This document shows, one piece after another, positions 17,216 through 25,423 of a DNA stretch of 34,999 bases. The notes beneath the pieces are model-generated. The model was not told the DNA's origin, did not search any database, and saw only the letters and a list, made by a program, of their open reading frames with translations. The stretch spans positions 1 through 34,999 of the forward strand of contig CAYQDB010000022.1 of the NCBI GenBank assembly GCA_964416195.1, in the 5' to 3' direction. The number at the start of each line of letters is the position of its first letter. Positions within the stretch are counted from its first letter, which is position 1. The stretch comes from CAYQDB01 sp964416195. Lineage in GTDB: Bacteria; Zixibacteria; MSB-5A5; GN15; FEB-12. A program made the translations under genes and the position numbers.

Positions 17216-17635
17216 TTACAGAGCGTAGATATATGCGATAATTGTCATGGCGCCGCCCAATTTCAGTAACAAGCCCAGCAGGAAATAGAGGAGATAGGGC
17301 ATCGAGAATTTGAGGCGCATGGCAAGTCCCATCAAGGCTGGCACTATCCCCAGTGTAAAAGCAAACAGCGCCCCAGCCATGCCGGCACGGATACCCGACA
17401 GAGGCAGGATCAAGTAGAAGGAGCTGTAAGCTAGAGTTGGAATAAAAACGAAGAAAAGAAACTCCATGCTATAGTTGAGCGCAAACCAGGGCCAGCCTAC
17501 GTTCTCCAGCAGATCGGTTGGGATACCGCGCGAGATTCGCAATCCTCGGCCAATCACCTCAAGCAGGAAACTGATGAGCAGCAGGTAGGCGCCGCCTGCA
17601 ACGAGACAGTACAGCGTCAATTTCATTGAGATCAT
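17216..17635 (-). CDS. Four-helix membrane protein downstream of an SDR epimerase
   Basis: 139 residues from the ATG at 17633-17635, which overlaps the epimerase stop as ATGA; AAGGG lies about 10 bases upstream. About four hydrophobic helices (about 6-26, 50-73, 80-103, 112-136) and no recognised motif. The stop-start overlap says it is made together with the epimerase, so it may serve the same envelope or lipid pathway; that is inference only. An in-frame GTG at 17660-17662 is a less likely start. Confidence 0.7.
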   Translation of the reverse strand: MISMKLTLYCLVAGGAYLLLISFLLEVIGRGLRISRGIPTDLLENVGWPWFALNYSMEFLFFVFIPTLAYSSFYLILPLSGIRAGMAGALFAFTLGIVPALMGLAMRLKFSMPYLLYFLLGLLLKLGGAMTIIAYIYAL

Positions 17636-18636
17636 TTCAACCATCCCTTCTGCCGGTACCACTGATACGTCTCTCGAGCGCCCTGCTCAAACGGAATCTG
17701 CGATTCAAAGCCAAAGTCCTGTTTGGCCTTGGCAGTCGACAATTCCCAGGATGCCAGTAGCTCATTCGCTTTCTCGCAAGTCAGCATCGGCGTCGCTCCG
17801 ACCAGTTTGAAAGCAAGCTCTGAAATGAAGGCAATTGCTTTGAACGCTATCGAAGGTACTCGCACCGGAAATGCCTTTTTACCGCATCCCTTTTCCAGCA
17901 GGGCAATCAACTCACGCATGGAATACGGCCTATTCTCGGCCACGAAATAGACTTCGCCTGACTTGGTCTCAGCCGTTACAGCAAGAAAAACAGCACGACA
18001 CAAATCATCAACATGAACAAGCTGCAACCTGCGTTCCGGACTACCCACGAACGGTTTAATCCGCCTGTTGACAATATCAAAGAAAGAGAAAATCTCTTTG
18101 TCACCCGGTCCGTATACCCCCGACGGTCGCAGGGAAAGGACATTGAATTTATTAGAAAAAGATAAGGCTACTCTTTCACCGGCTAGTTTGGAGCGGCCAT
18201 AGGCGGTAAGGGGGTGCGGTTCATCTTTTTCTGTTAGCTGTCTCCCGACCGGTGAAGGCCCGGCTACGGCTCCCGACGATATGTAGACTACTTTTTTGAC
18301 CTGTAGGTTGTGCTTTTCAATTGCTTCAAACAGGGACTTTGTTCCCCCTGCATTCACCCTGAAGAAGGCACCTTTTCTTTTGGCTTTGACCACGCCTGCG
18401 TTGTGGATGACATAATTAATCCCTACCACCATATCCGCCAGGGTCTCGGGTTGTGTGACATCGCCATAGCGATACTCAAGGTCCAGCCCTTTCAACAGAG
18501 AGAGATCGGCAGTCTTTCGCACACCGGCGATGGCATGAAATCCCTTATCCAAGAAATTCCGGCACAGCTGTGACCCGACAAACCCGTTGGCGCCAGTTAT
18601 GAGCACGCTTGGCGCTAAAGACACTCCCTTAGACAT
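17632..18636 (-). CDS. NAD(P)-dependent epimerase/dehydratase (extended SDR family)
   Basis: 334 residues. Rossmann motif ITGANGFVGSQL (about 13-24), SDR catalytic pair YGRSK (Tyr and Lys of YxxxK) after KVVYISSGAVAG, and the substrate-side motif LRPSGVYGPGD. It resembles the 3-beta-hydroxysteroid dehydrogenase / dihydroflavonol-reductase-like branch more than sugar-nucleotide epimerases; the actual substrate is unknown. First gene of the minus-strand run towards lptB and rpoN. The ATG has no clear ribosome binding site in front of it. Confidence 0.87.
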   Translation of the reverse strand: MSKGVSLAPSVLITGANGFVGSQLCRNFLDKGFHAIAGVRKTADLSLLKGLDLEYRYGDVTQPETLADMVVGINYVIHNAGVVKAKRKGAFFRVNAGGTKSLFEAIEKHNLQVKKVVYISSGAVAGPSPVGRQLTEKDEPHPLTAYGRSKLAGERVALSFSNKFNVLSLRPSGVYGPGDKEIFSFFDIVNRRIKPFVGSPERRLQLVHVDDLCRAVFLAVTAETKSGEVYFVAENRPYSMRELIALLEKGCGKKAFPVRVPSIAFKAIAFISELAFKLVGATPMLTCEKANELLASWELSTAKAKQDFGFESQIPFEQGARETYQWYRQKGWLK

Positions 18637-19018
18637 GGAAAGAAACTACTTAATTCGAGCTGTGCAGACAAGCTAACAATGTCACATAGGATGTGTGGCT
18701 GGTGAAAAACACGAACATAGCTACCGGTGTCACAAGCAGTGCAGAGGTTGCACGTGAGAAAGTTGAGTTTTCCGTGTGGCCGGAATCCCTTGAACAGTAA
18801 ACAATGGTGGGTCTGTTGGCGAAGAGCAGGTACTGAGATGATTAGTGAAGGATTAGTCAAACAACAGCCTTGCGTAAATTCTTTTGTGCAAGTTTCGGAT
18901 TTCTTGATAAAGAATTAGAGCATATCCATTTAAGGGATCTGCGAAAGGAGGATATGCCCGATGCAAGCCCGTCAGGGCCGGGCCGAGACCGGAAATGGAT
19001 TTCTCGGAGAAGAACATA
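18637..19018. other. Gene-free stretch before the transposase remnant
   Basis: No credible gene on either strand. An 8-bp dyad GCATATCC (18920-18927) / GGATATGC (18950-18957) and a GC-rich stretch GCCCGTCAGGGCCGGGC precede the transposase start. They may belong to the left end of the insertion sequence, but I could not define terminal inverted repeats or a target duplication. Confidence 0.35.
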
Positions 19019-19522
19019 ATGAACCGTTGGTATGGTATCAAGGGGATGTGGGACTTAATGCAGGGAGAGACAAAGCAATTTGTGAAGCGGCAGTTGGAGA
19101 GTTTCATACGGCTTGAGGTGAGCCACCGGCTGTGATGTGACTGCTACCAGCGCAGCTCCGCCCGTCGGGGGCATCGAAATGGCAGCTATGCTCGTGACTT
19201 GTTGAGCAGTTACGGGTGGATCGTGGGTTTGGAGGTACTACGTATTCACCAGGGAGATTTTCTGCCGTCGTGTTTGGTGTGTCATCGTCGTCATCAGCGA
19301 GCGGTGGATCGAGTGCTGCTGGAGGCGTTTTTGTTGGGTTATGCAACCCGGAATGTGCGTCGGTTGTGTCGGAGCTTGTTTGGAGCCGAGATCAGTCCGC
19401 AGACGGTATCGAATATTGTCCTATAGTTTGATCATGGGGTACAGCAGTTTTATCACCGGTAGTCTGGTGATAAGTGCCGTTTTGTGTATTTGGATGGGCT
19501 GTGGCTGTCCTTACTCAAGTAG
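19019..19522 (+). pseudogene. Decayed IS256-family (mutator) transposase fragment
   Basis: Hand translation from ATG 19019 (GGAG 9 bases upstream) gives the N-terminal half of a mutator-type transposase in a single frame: RRGHRNGSYARDLLS, then RHQRAVDRVLLEAFLLGYAT, then SLFGAEISPQTVSNIV, then FVYLDGLWL. The Asp of LDG (19493-19495) matches the first catalytic Asp of the DDE triad. In-frame stops at 19133 (TGA), 19424, 19460 and 19520 (TAG) break the frame, and homology stops soon after the first Asp, so the rest of the element is gone. No frameshift is needed, which points to decay by substitution plus a 3' deletion. Confidence 0.8.
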
Positions 19523-19659
19523 GGGCGGCCATTGCCTTAGGACAACTTTCTGTTGAAGAACCTACCACTGAGCGGAGCATCGCCAGCCACAGTTTGCCAT
19601 CGATGTTGCTTTTGTGTACATTCGGGTTACCTGTTAAAGCTATTAAGAGGGATGATGTC

Positions 19660-20607
19660 ATGAACTATCGAAGAGTTGGAAAAACAGGCCTGAAAATATC
19701 GGAGATTGCGCTGGGGGCCTGGCTGACGTATGGTGGCTCGGTTAAACCGAGAGAGGCAGAGCAGATTATCCACGCCGCCCTTGATTTGGGGATCAATTAC
19801 CTGGACCTGGCTGATATCTATTCACAGGGCAAGGCCGAAGAGATTGTGGGGCAGGCCATCAAAGATTATCAAAGGACCGATCTGGTAATTTCCAGTAAGC
19901 TGTTCTGGCCGATGTCCAAGAATGTCAACGATCGCGGTCTCAGCCGCAAGCATATTATGGAGTCGGTTGAGAAATCTCTCAAACGGATCGGCACTGATTA
20001 CCTCGACATCTATTTCTGCCATCGCTTTGACCCGGAGACCAAAGTTGAAGAGACGGTACGGGCTATGGATGATCTGGTCAGGCAGGGCAAAATCCTGTAC
20101 TGGGGCACATCGGTCTGGTCGGCTGCCGAGATAGAACAGGCCATAAACGACGCTCATGTCTGGCGCGCACATGCTCCGGTCGTTGAGCAGCCACGTTACA
20201 ACATGCTCGACCGGCACATTGAGACTGACATTATATCGGCCTGCGTCCGACATGGTATCGGGCTGACGGTCTTTTCACCGCTGGCTCAGGGATTGTTAAC
20301 CGGCAAGTACGTCAATGGTGCTCCTCCTTCCAGCCGGGGGGCGACTACTCCATGGCTCAAGGAAGATTTGACAGCGGAGAACATCGAGAAGACAAAACAG
20401 TTATCTGAGATAGCGCGGTCACTCGATATTACTCTGTCGCAGCTTGCTCTGGCTTGGATCCTGCATCGTTCCGAGATAAGCTGTGCCATTATCGGAGCTA
20501 CGAGCGTGGAGCATGTGAAGGAGAACATGGGGGCCGTGGAATTGGAACTGTCACAAGAGACGTTATCTGCGATAGAAAAGGTTCTGGACAACAAACCAGT
20601 TTTGTAG
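19660..20607 (+). CDS. Aldo/keto reductase (Kv-beta / YghZ-like subgroup)
   Basis: 315 residues from the ATG at 19660, with GAGGG about 10 bases upstream; the frame extends 62 codons further up into transposase debris, but that part is not homologous to anything in the family. Catalytic tetrad D49, Y54 (YLDLADIYSQGKAE), K80 (VISSK) and H121 (IYFCH). The C-terminal NADPH-binding part reads FSPLAQGLLTGKY and IIGATSVEHVKENM. It reduces carbonyls with NADPH; the physiological substrate is unknown. It lies directly downstream of the transposase remnant. Confidence 0.92.
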   Translation: MNYRRVGKTGLKISEIALGAWLTYGGSVKPREAEQIIHAALDLGINYLDLADIYSQGKAEEIVGQAIKDYQRTDLVISSKLFWPMSKNVNDRGLSRKHIMESVEKSLKRIGTDYLDIYFCHRFDPETKVEETVRAMDDLVRQGKILYWGTSVWSAAEIEQAINDAHVWRAHAPVVEQPRYNMLDRHIETDIISACVRHGIGLTVFSPLAQGLLTGKYVNGAPPSSRGATTPWLKEDLTAENIEKTKQLSEIARSLDITLSQLALAWILHRSEISCAIIGATSVEHVKENMGAVELELSQETLSAIEKVLDNKPVL

Positions 20608-20650
20608 GGCAGTCCGCCTTTGGTGGATCTCGGAGGGACCTGCCCTACAA
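20602..20650. repeat. Inverted repeat between the convergent AKR and comM genes
   Basis: Perfect 11-bp inverted repeat TTGTAGGGCAG (20602-20612) / CTGCCCTACAA (20640-20650), with an inner hairpin TCCGCC-TTT-GGTGGA. The left arm includes the AKR stop codon and the right arm ends 5 bases before the comM stop. It may act as a bidirectional terminator although there is no T-run; the layered structure also fits a dispersed palindromic repeat. Confidence 0.55.
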
Positions 20651-20655
20651 GCCCC

Positions 20656-22194
20656 TCACAACCACAGCTTGCGGTCGAGGGTACGGTAGTGGATCGCTTC
20701 GGCTATGTGTCCCATCTCAATCTTGTCCGCACCGGCCAGATCGGCAATTGTGCGAGCCACCTTTAGAATCCTGTCGTAAGCCCGTGCTGACAGCCCTTGT
20801 CTGCTGATTGCCAGCGCCAGCAGCGACTGTGACTTGTCGTCGATTCTGCAGTAATTCCGTATGTCACGCGACTCCATGTGGGCGTTACAGAAAATCCGTT
20901 TCTCGTTCTTGAAGCGTTCCATCTGCCGCTTGCGAGCCTCATTGACGCGTTGCCTGACGGTGTTCGATTTTTCTCCACAGGTCTCCGACGACAACTCCTT
21001 GAATTTCACTGAGGGTACGGTGATGTGTATGTCAATGCGATCCATCAGCGGCCCGGAGATGCGCGACATGTAACGCTGGATTTCGCTCGTGGAGCAGGTG
21101 CATTCATGTTTCGGGTCGCCATAGTAACCGCACGGGCAGGGGTTCATAGCGGCGATAAGCATGAAGCCAGCGGGGTAGGTGAGGGCGGTTGCCGCCCGGA
21201 CAATCGTGACTTCGTTGTCCTCCATCGGTTGCCTAAGCATTTCCAGTATATCTTTTTTGAACTCCGGCAGCTCGTCAAGGAACAAAACCCCGTGATGAGC
21301 CAGCGACACTTCGCCCGGCTTTGGAATAGACCCGCCACCTATCAGGCCGGCATACGAGATGGAATGATGCGGTGACCGAAAGGGTCGCGTAGCTACCAGC
21401 GCTGAGTCAGCCGGTAGCCGGCCTGCCACCGAGTGAATCTTGGTTGTTTCGAGCGCTTCTTCGATGCTCATATCCGGCAGGATGGTCGGCATGCGACGCG
21501 CCAGCATGGTTTTCCCCGACCCCGGCGGGCCGATCATCACGATATTATGTCCCCCGGCAGCAGCAACTTCAAGAGCCCGCTTGGCCGATTCCTGCCCCTT
21601 CACATCTGCAAAATCAACGCTGTAGTTGCGGGCTTCGTTAAAGACGGAGCGAATGTCCACGCTGAAAGGCCGGACACTTGACTCATCCTCCAGGAAGTGA
21701 ACTGTCTCTTTCAGGGAGCCGACAGGGTAGACCGGAATCGTCCCGGCCATGGCGGCCTCCCTGGCATTTTGTTTGGGGACAACAATTCCTTTAATACCAT
21801 TATTCTGTTCGATATTCATGGTCATCGGCAAAACTCCAGGCACCGGCCGGATAGCACCATCCAGCGAGAGTTCCCCCAGCATGACGAATTCGTCGCAACG
21901 GTCCCTCAGTATCTGCCCCGTGGCCGCCAGAATTCCAACGGCTATAGGAAGGTCAAAAGCTGACCCTTCCTTCTTGATGTCAGCTGGCGCCAGGTTTATC
22001 GTCACCCTCTTGGAGGGGAAAACGAAATCAGAGTTCTTTATTGCCGCTGTCACCCGCTCTTTTGACTCCCGCACTGCCCCTTCCGGCAGACCGACCGTGA
22101 CAAATGCCGGAAGCTGTTGTTGGATGTCAGCTTCAACCTCAACTGTGTAAGCATCGACGCCTAAGGTGGCTGAAGAAGTGATCTTGGATAGCAT
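20656..22194 (-). CDS. comM: ComM / YifB-family AAA+ helicase (Mg-chelatase-like)
   Basis: 512 residues from the ATG at 22192-22194 (another ATG two codons earlier; GGGA fits the later one better). N-terminal Lon-like S5 fold domain (about 1-180; VGLPEGAVRESKERV), then the Mg-chelatase AAA+ core. Walker A GPPGSGKT is near 222-229 and Walker B VLFLDELPEF near 302-311, followed by RSPHHSISYAGLIGGG, the cysteine-rich insert PCPCGYYG...CTC and a C-terminal lid domain. ComM promotes branch migration during integration of transforming DNA; the family is also widespread in bacteria not known to be competent. Confidence 0.95.
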   Translation of the reverse strand: MLSKITSSATLGVDAYTVEVEADIQQQLPAFVTVGLPEGAVRESKERVTAAIKNSDFVFPSKRVTINLAPADIKKEGSAFDLPIAVGILAATGQILRDRCDEFVMLGELSLDGAIRPVPGVLPMTMNIEQNNGIKGIVVPKQNAREAAMAGTIPVYPVGSLKETVHFLEDESSVRPFSVDIRSVFNEARNYSVDFADVKGQESAKRALEVAAAGGHNIVMIGPPGSGKTMLARRMPTILPDMSIEEALETTKIHSVAGRLPADSALVATRPFRSPHHSISYAGLIGGGSIPKPGEVSLAHHGVLFLDELPEFKKDILEMLRQPMEDNEVTIVRAATALTYPAGFMLIAAMNPCPCGYYGDPKHECTCSTSEIQRYMSRISGPLMDRIDIHITVPSVKFKELSSETCGEKSNTVRQRVNEARKRQMERFKNEKRIFCNAHMESRDIRNYCRIDDKSQSLLALAISRQGLSARAYDRILKVARTIADLAGADKIEMGHIAEAIHYRTLDRKLWL

Positions 22195-22356
22195 AAACAT
22201 CCCGTCCTATACGTTTAAGGGCAAATCTTATTCGTCTCACGCACCTATTGTATGGGGAGACCGCTATCATAAACGGCCTCCCACCCCCGCTCTGTCATGG
22301 CGGATTCAGGCCGGTGTCTGTATCCCTGTTTGGCTCACTGCTATCTCCACTGTAAA

Positions 22357-22386
22357 TTAATACATACCCCTGACAGACTGTGTCAG
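22357..22386 (-). promoter_or_regulatory. Possible promoter of comM
   Basis: On the minus strand: CTGACA (22381-22386), 18 bases, TATTAA (22357-22362). It would give a leader of about 155 bases. The small palindrome TGACA-GACTG-TGTCA overlaps the -35. Confidence 0.3.
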
Positions 22387-22416
22387 TGGAATTGGCTCTT
22401 CGGGTGGTTTTTTTCG

Positions 22417-22450
22417 TGCCCAGGTGAGTGCCCTCCCATACTCACGGGCA
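22417..22450. other. Stable hairpin upstream of comM
   Basis: TGCCC, AG bulge, GTGAGT, ten-base loop, ACTCAC, GGGCA: 11 paired bases. No T-run follows on either strand, so it is not an ordinary terminator. It stands directly beside the terminator at 22450-22482. Confidence 0.4.
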
Positions 22451-22482
22451 AAGAAAAACGACATGGCCTCAGCCGTGTCGTT
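22450..22482 (-). terminator. Rho-independent terminator of the lipoprotein gene
   Basis: On the minus strand: AACGACACGGC-TGAG-GCCATGTCGTT, an 11-bp stem with one A/C mismatch, followed by TTTCTTT. It lies about 75 bases after the stop of the lipoprotein gene at 22558. Confidence 0.75.
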
Positions 22483-22557
22483 ATGGAAACTGTAATGGGG
22501 GGAAATAAATCAGGTTTTCAACGCAATGTCCCTACATAAAGCCATTAGAGCGGGAAC

Positions 22558-23022
22558 TTACGGACCGGATGCCGGAAGCAGCTTAATCTCTATCAATATA
22601 TTTGGATCTGTGTAGGAGCGCGTTAGCTTGAGAGTATCTGTTGATCGGTCCAAATCAAAAGCTCCCTGCGGGCTCCAGTCGTCACGGCAGGTGCTGCACC
22701 CGGCATGGGGGACACCCTGTTGGGCCTGTGTCAACTCGACCCTATTCTCCAACTTATACTCGCCGTAAACCTTACAAATGCAGAAGTCCGGATCCCAGTT
22801 TGGGTCGTCCTCATCAATGCTCATGTTGTAGTTTAGGTCGGTGAACTTCCAGTCAATTCTCTGCTTGTATTCTACGGGCTGCTCTCCAAGTTCCGTGACA
22901 ATATATAATCCTTTATATAGCCCTTTCAGTGATGGCGGTTCCTTAAGGAATATATCTGAGGCACAACTCATGATAATCACAACTACTGCTATAAGAGCAA
23001 CTGAACCAGCTATTTTTCTCAT
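22558..23022 (-). CDS. Lipoprotein, unknown function
   Basis: 154 residues. Start chosen at the ATG 23020-23022 because GAGGAG sits 8 bases upstream and the predicted promoter lies inside the longer open frame. Signal peptide MRKIAGSVALIAVVVIIMSC with lipobox IMSC. The mature protein is about 135 residues with Cys pairs (FCICK and CSTC) and a beta-rich character; no family recognised. It has its own promoter and terminator, so it is a single-gene transcript. Confidence 0.78.
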   Translation of the reverse strand: MRKIAGSVALIAVVVIIMSCASDIFLKEPPSLKGLYKGLYIVTELGEQPVEYKQRIDWKFTDLNYNMSIDEDDPNWDPDFCICKVYGEYKLENRVELTQAQQGVPHAGCSTCRDDWSPQGAFDLDRSTDTLKLTRSYTDPNILIEIKLLPASGP

Positions 23023-23061
23023 CTTTATGTCTCCTCTTCCGGCTTTTGCCACATAACCTAA

Positions 23062-23090
23062 AATATAAGCAAGCATACCGGACAGCACAA
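23062..23090 (-). promoter_or_regulatory. Sigma-70 promoter of the lipoprotein gene
   Basis: On the minus strand: TTGTGC (23085-23090), 17 bases, TATATT (23062-23067). It gives a leader of about 33 bases and supports the ATG at 23022. Confidence 0.6.
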
Positions 23091-23738
23091 CCCCAAAAAA
23101 TGCCTTTTCTATTTTGTTAGACGTTTAAGGCGGCCTTCCGTTCAATCCTGCTGCGGTCGCTTCCTGACGTTTGCACTTAGCAGCACAGGCGCGCGAGGCA
23201 TGTTTGTTGACTCCGTCGGAATCGTGGCCCGCCTGTTATGGCTGGACTCGGCTCGCCAGACGGCCGTGGGAGAGTGTGTTCGGCGTGTCGGCGGAGCTTG
23301 TCCCCGCCAGTATCCAAGCGGTTGGGGCTGTGTCACGAAACCTCGCGCAGGCAGTTTTTTTGTGATTGGGCGCCGAGTAGTATTGTCTGAAAATACCGCA
23401 TACTCTATTGTACCACAATTAGATAGCGGAGCCTATGTGTGTTGAAGGTAGGACTAATCTTGATTTGCAGAGCGTCTGAAGCCTCAGGATGCGAAAGAGG
23501 AGTAGAAATATCCTGATACGGCTCAATTGCAGCAATCCCGCTCTTGTTTCGTTTGACAATCTCCCGCTGAAATAGTATACTGCTGATGAGAAGTTTGCTG
23601 GCGGAGATTCTATCGGGGATTTCCCCCTCTATCTCTGATGCGAAGGCCGTTGGTAAGCTTCTCTTTTTGTGAACAGCTTGGAATGCAGGTCTCTCAGCCC
23701 CCTGATTCATGGTAGTGGAAACAAGCGGGGGGTTGCTC
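23091..23738. other. 650-base stretch without a convincing gene
   Basis: Holds a GC-rich intergenic segment (about 23140-23360) with a GGCGG-AGCTTGTCC-CCGCC hairpin and a T7 run at 23355. It also holds a minus-strand open frame (23405-23710, 101 codons) with no ribosome binding site or motif, and the orphan plus-strand promoter listed separately. I cannot support a protein gene here. Confidence 0.4.
23553..23581 (+). promoter_or_regulatory. Near-consensus sigma-70 promoter with no gene downstream
   Basis: TTGACA (23553-23558), exactly 17 bases, TATACT (23576-23581). It is the best match to consensus in the window, yet the next plus-strand gene is over 4 kb away. It could drive a small RNA, possibly antisense to the 3' end of the neighbouring minus-strand operon. 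Confidence 0.5.
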
Positions 23739-23751
23739 TCAACCGCCGCTT
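23723..23751 (-). terminator. Terminator-like hairpin overlapping the stop of the second lipoprotein gene
   Basis: On the minus strand: AAGCGG-C-GGTTG, loop AGAG, CAACC-CC-CCGCTT, followed by GTTTCC. The stop codon (23739-23741) lies in the loop side of the stem. The T-tract is weak. Confidence 0.5.
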
Positions 23752-24206
23752 CGCACAGTCTTAAAGCTGTATATTTTCCACTTCCCGTTTACAACGTGCA
23801 GGCCGAACTTGGTGAGGTATCCCCTTGATTGCTCTTTGTCAACAAATGTCACTTCTACTGTAGCCGTCTCACCCAGCACTTCGACATCGTTGATTATCCT
23901 CTGGAGGGAAAACCAGCGACGTTTGGTAAGGCCGTCTCCTGTCAGATCGTCAAGGATCTGCTCCGGGCTTGTAAAGACGCGGGGGCTGTCTGTCTGAAGT
24001 GCATAATCCTCACCATAAGTGCGCATCAGTTCCGCCAGATCCAAAACGTGAGCCAAAGTGGCTTTGTCATTTTTTTCCATCGCCCCGAACATCGTCACCA
24101 CGGCCGATTTCGGGTCTGACACGTTCGAGGAGGAACATGCCGCCAGCACTGACAAACAGCACACTGCCAAAGACAACCAGAATTGCGTACGAGTTCTTTT
24201 TCTCAT
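23739..24206 (-). CDS. Lipoprotein with NTF2/DUF4878-like fold (tentative)
   Basis: 155 residues from the ATG at 24204-24206, two bases after the stop of the PorV-like gene, with GGTGGG 7 bases upstream. A GTG 12 bases earlier is also possible and would overlap that gene. Lipobox LSVLAAC, then a Ser-rich linker. The mature part (DPKSAVVTMFGAMEKNDKAT near the start, GYLTKFGLHVVNGKWKIYSF near the end) looks like the small cone-shaped DUF4878/NTF2-like lipoproteins; this is by pattern only. Translational coupling suggests it works with the upstream outer-membrane protein. Confidence 0.75.
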   Translation of the reverse strand: MRKRTRTQFWLSLAVCCLSVLAACSSSNVSDPKSAVVTMFGAMEKNDKATLAHVLDLAELMRTYGEDYALQTDSPRVFTSPEQILDDLTGDGLTKRRWFSLQRIINDVEVLGETATVEVTFVDKEQSRGYLTKFGLHVVNGKWKIYSFKTVRSGG

Positions 24207-24207
24207 T

Positions 24208-25161
24208 CTAAATCCCACCGGTTAGAGTGACACGATGGCTCTCACCCAGATCGGCGCAGGGTGAGAAAGAGTACGAAATGTGAAGTCTTTTAACGTCGAA
24301 GCCTGCCCCAAGGGAGAGGCCGGCCCAGGTATCGTCAGAATCAGCCCCACGGTAGTTTGACCCGAAGCTGTTCCAGCCTATTCTGGCATAGAATGGTTTA
24401 AACTCATAGTAGTCTGCGCCAAAAGCTACAACTACGTCATTGTCCACGGGGATAATCAAATCACCGGCCAGGATAAGCGGGAACTCTCGCGGTCGGACGG
24501 AAACACCCCCACGCACAGTCAAGGGCAGACGATACTTATCAACGTCCAGGGCAGAAAGTTGCTTACCCAGGTTTTGAATCATCAGTCCGACTCCAAAACG
24601 ATCTCTGTCACTGGAGTACTTGACTCCCAAATCAACAGCAAAACCGGAGGCGGAGTAATCGTGAACGCGTTCATAAATGACCTTGATAGTACCACCCAGC
24701 GTGAGATTGTAGTTCCGCCTTACAGCTACTGTTACTGCCGCCAGGAGGTCTCCACCGGAAAAATCGCCCAGAATGGCGCCTGTACTGTCGGTCTCAACAA
24801 ATTCACCGTAATTGAGGTAACTGATCCAGCCACCGAAAGAGAAGTGCTCGTTGAACCGGTTTACGTAGCCGAGGAACCCTGATTGTATGTCCACAAAATA
24901 ATTGTGATAACCGGCGATAAAGCGCTTTCCCCCAAGAGACGAGATGCCGGCAGGGTTATAGTACAGCGCCGATTCATCATCAGCCAACCCGGTAAACGCA
25001 CCGCCCATGCTGACCGCTCGCGCACCCAGGTTTATCTTCAAGAAAGGAAAAGCGCTGGTTCCGGCCTTGGAGTGTATGTCCTTAGCCCAGCTGGATGAAA
25101 TAGACAGGACAAGCCAGATGCTGGCCACTATGAAAATGACTTTCGGGAAGTAGCGTTTCAT
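24208..25161 (-). CDS. PorV/PorQ-family outer-membrane beta-barrel protein
   Basis: 317 residues. Signal peptide to about residue 26 (SSSWA-KD). The diagnostic N-terminal stretch follows: FLKINLGARAVSMGGAFTGL, then ADDESALYYNPAGIS, the FadL-like PorV/PorQ signature. The remainder is alternating beta strands. In Bacteroidetes PorV shuttles type IX secretion cargo, but the family is broad and no other type IX genes are visible here. A strong promoter precedes it and a lipoprotein gene follows two bases after its stop. Confidence 0.85.
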   Translation of the reverse strand: MKRYFPKVIFIVASIWLVLSISSSWAKDIHSKAGTSAFPFLKINLGARAVSMGGAFTGLADDESALYYNPAGISSLGGKRFIAGYHNYFVDIQSGFLGYVNRFNEHFSFGGWISYLNYGEFVETDSTGAILGDFSGGDLLAAVTVAVRRNYNLTLGGTIKVIYERVHDYSASGFAVDLGVKYSSDRDRFGVGLMIQNLGKQLSALDVDKYRLPLTVRGGVSVRPREFPLILAGDLIIPVDNDVVVAFGADYYEFKPFYARIGWNSFGSNYRGADSDDTWAGLSLGAGFDVKRLHISYSFSPCADLGESHRVTLTGGI

Positions 25162-25179
25162 AAGCGTTTCCAGTAGAAA

Positions 25180-25208
25180 AGGATACTATCATTGATACAG
25201 ACTGTCAA
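25180..25208 (-). promoter_or_regulatory. Sigma-70 promoter of the PorV-like gene
   Basis: On the minus strand: TTGACA (25203-25208), exactly 17 bases, TATCCT (25180-25185). The decamer TTCCAGTAGA, on the opposite strand (25168-25177), lies between the -10 and the start codon. Confidence 0.65.
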
Positions 25209-25369
25209 CGAAAATTGTTCCCGAACGTAAGCTCTTGTGGTTACGTAGGCGCGGTCTCCCCCCAGGGGACATGAGGGAGACAATCTGAACTTTATCTGAT
25301 ATGAATTCCTAATTGTCATACGGTATTGGTAAGGAGGGTCTGCCTAAGATATACCATAAAAGAATAGAG

Positions 25370-25404
25370 AATAAAGAAAGGCCGGAGCAAAAACCCCGGC
25401 CCTT
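25370..25404 (-). terminator. Rho-independent terminator of the malic enzyme gene
   Basis: On the minus strand: GGGCCGG, loop, CCGGCCTTTCTTT. A GC-rich stem of 6-8 bp is followed by a T-rich tail, starting about 20 bases after the stop codon. Confidence 0.8.
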
Positions 25405-25423
25405 CACACAAGAAAGGAGGGTG

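Noticed and set aside
18727..18918. 63-codon plus-strand ORF before the transposase remnant
   Set aside because: GTG start without a ribosome binding site and no protein-like pattern.
19474..19659. Longer aldo/keto reductase start at ATG 19474
   Set aside because: The extra 62 residues come from an out-of-frame reading of the transposase remnant; the family's usual N-terminus begins at 19660.
23405..23710. 101-codon minus-strand ORF
   Set aside because: No ribosome binding site, motif, hydrophobic segment or recognisable family; it contains an excellent promoter on the opposite strand.
24208..25161. Type IX secretion system locus
   Set aside because: Only a PorV/PorQ-family protein is present; no PorU, PorK-N or type IX C-terminal domains are visible, and this family is broader than that system.
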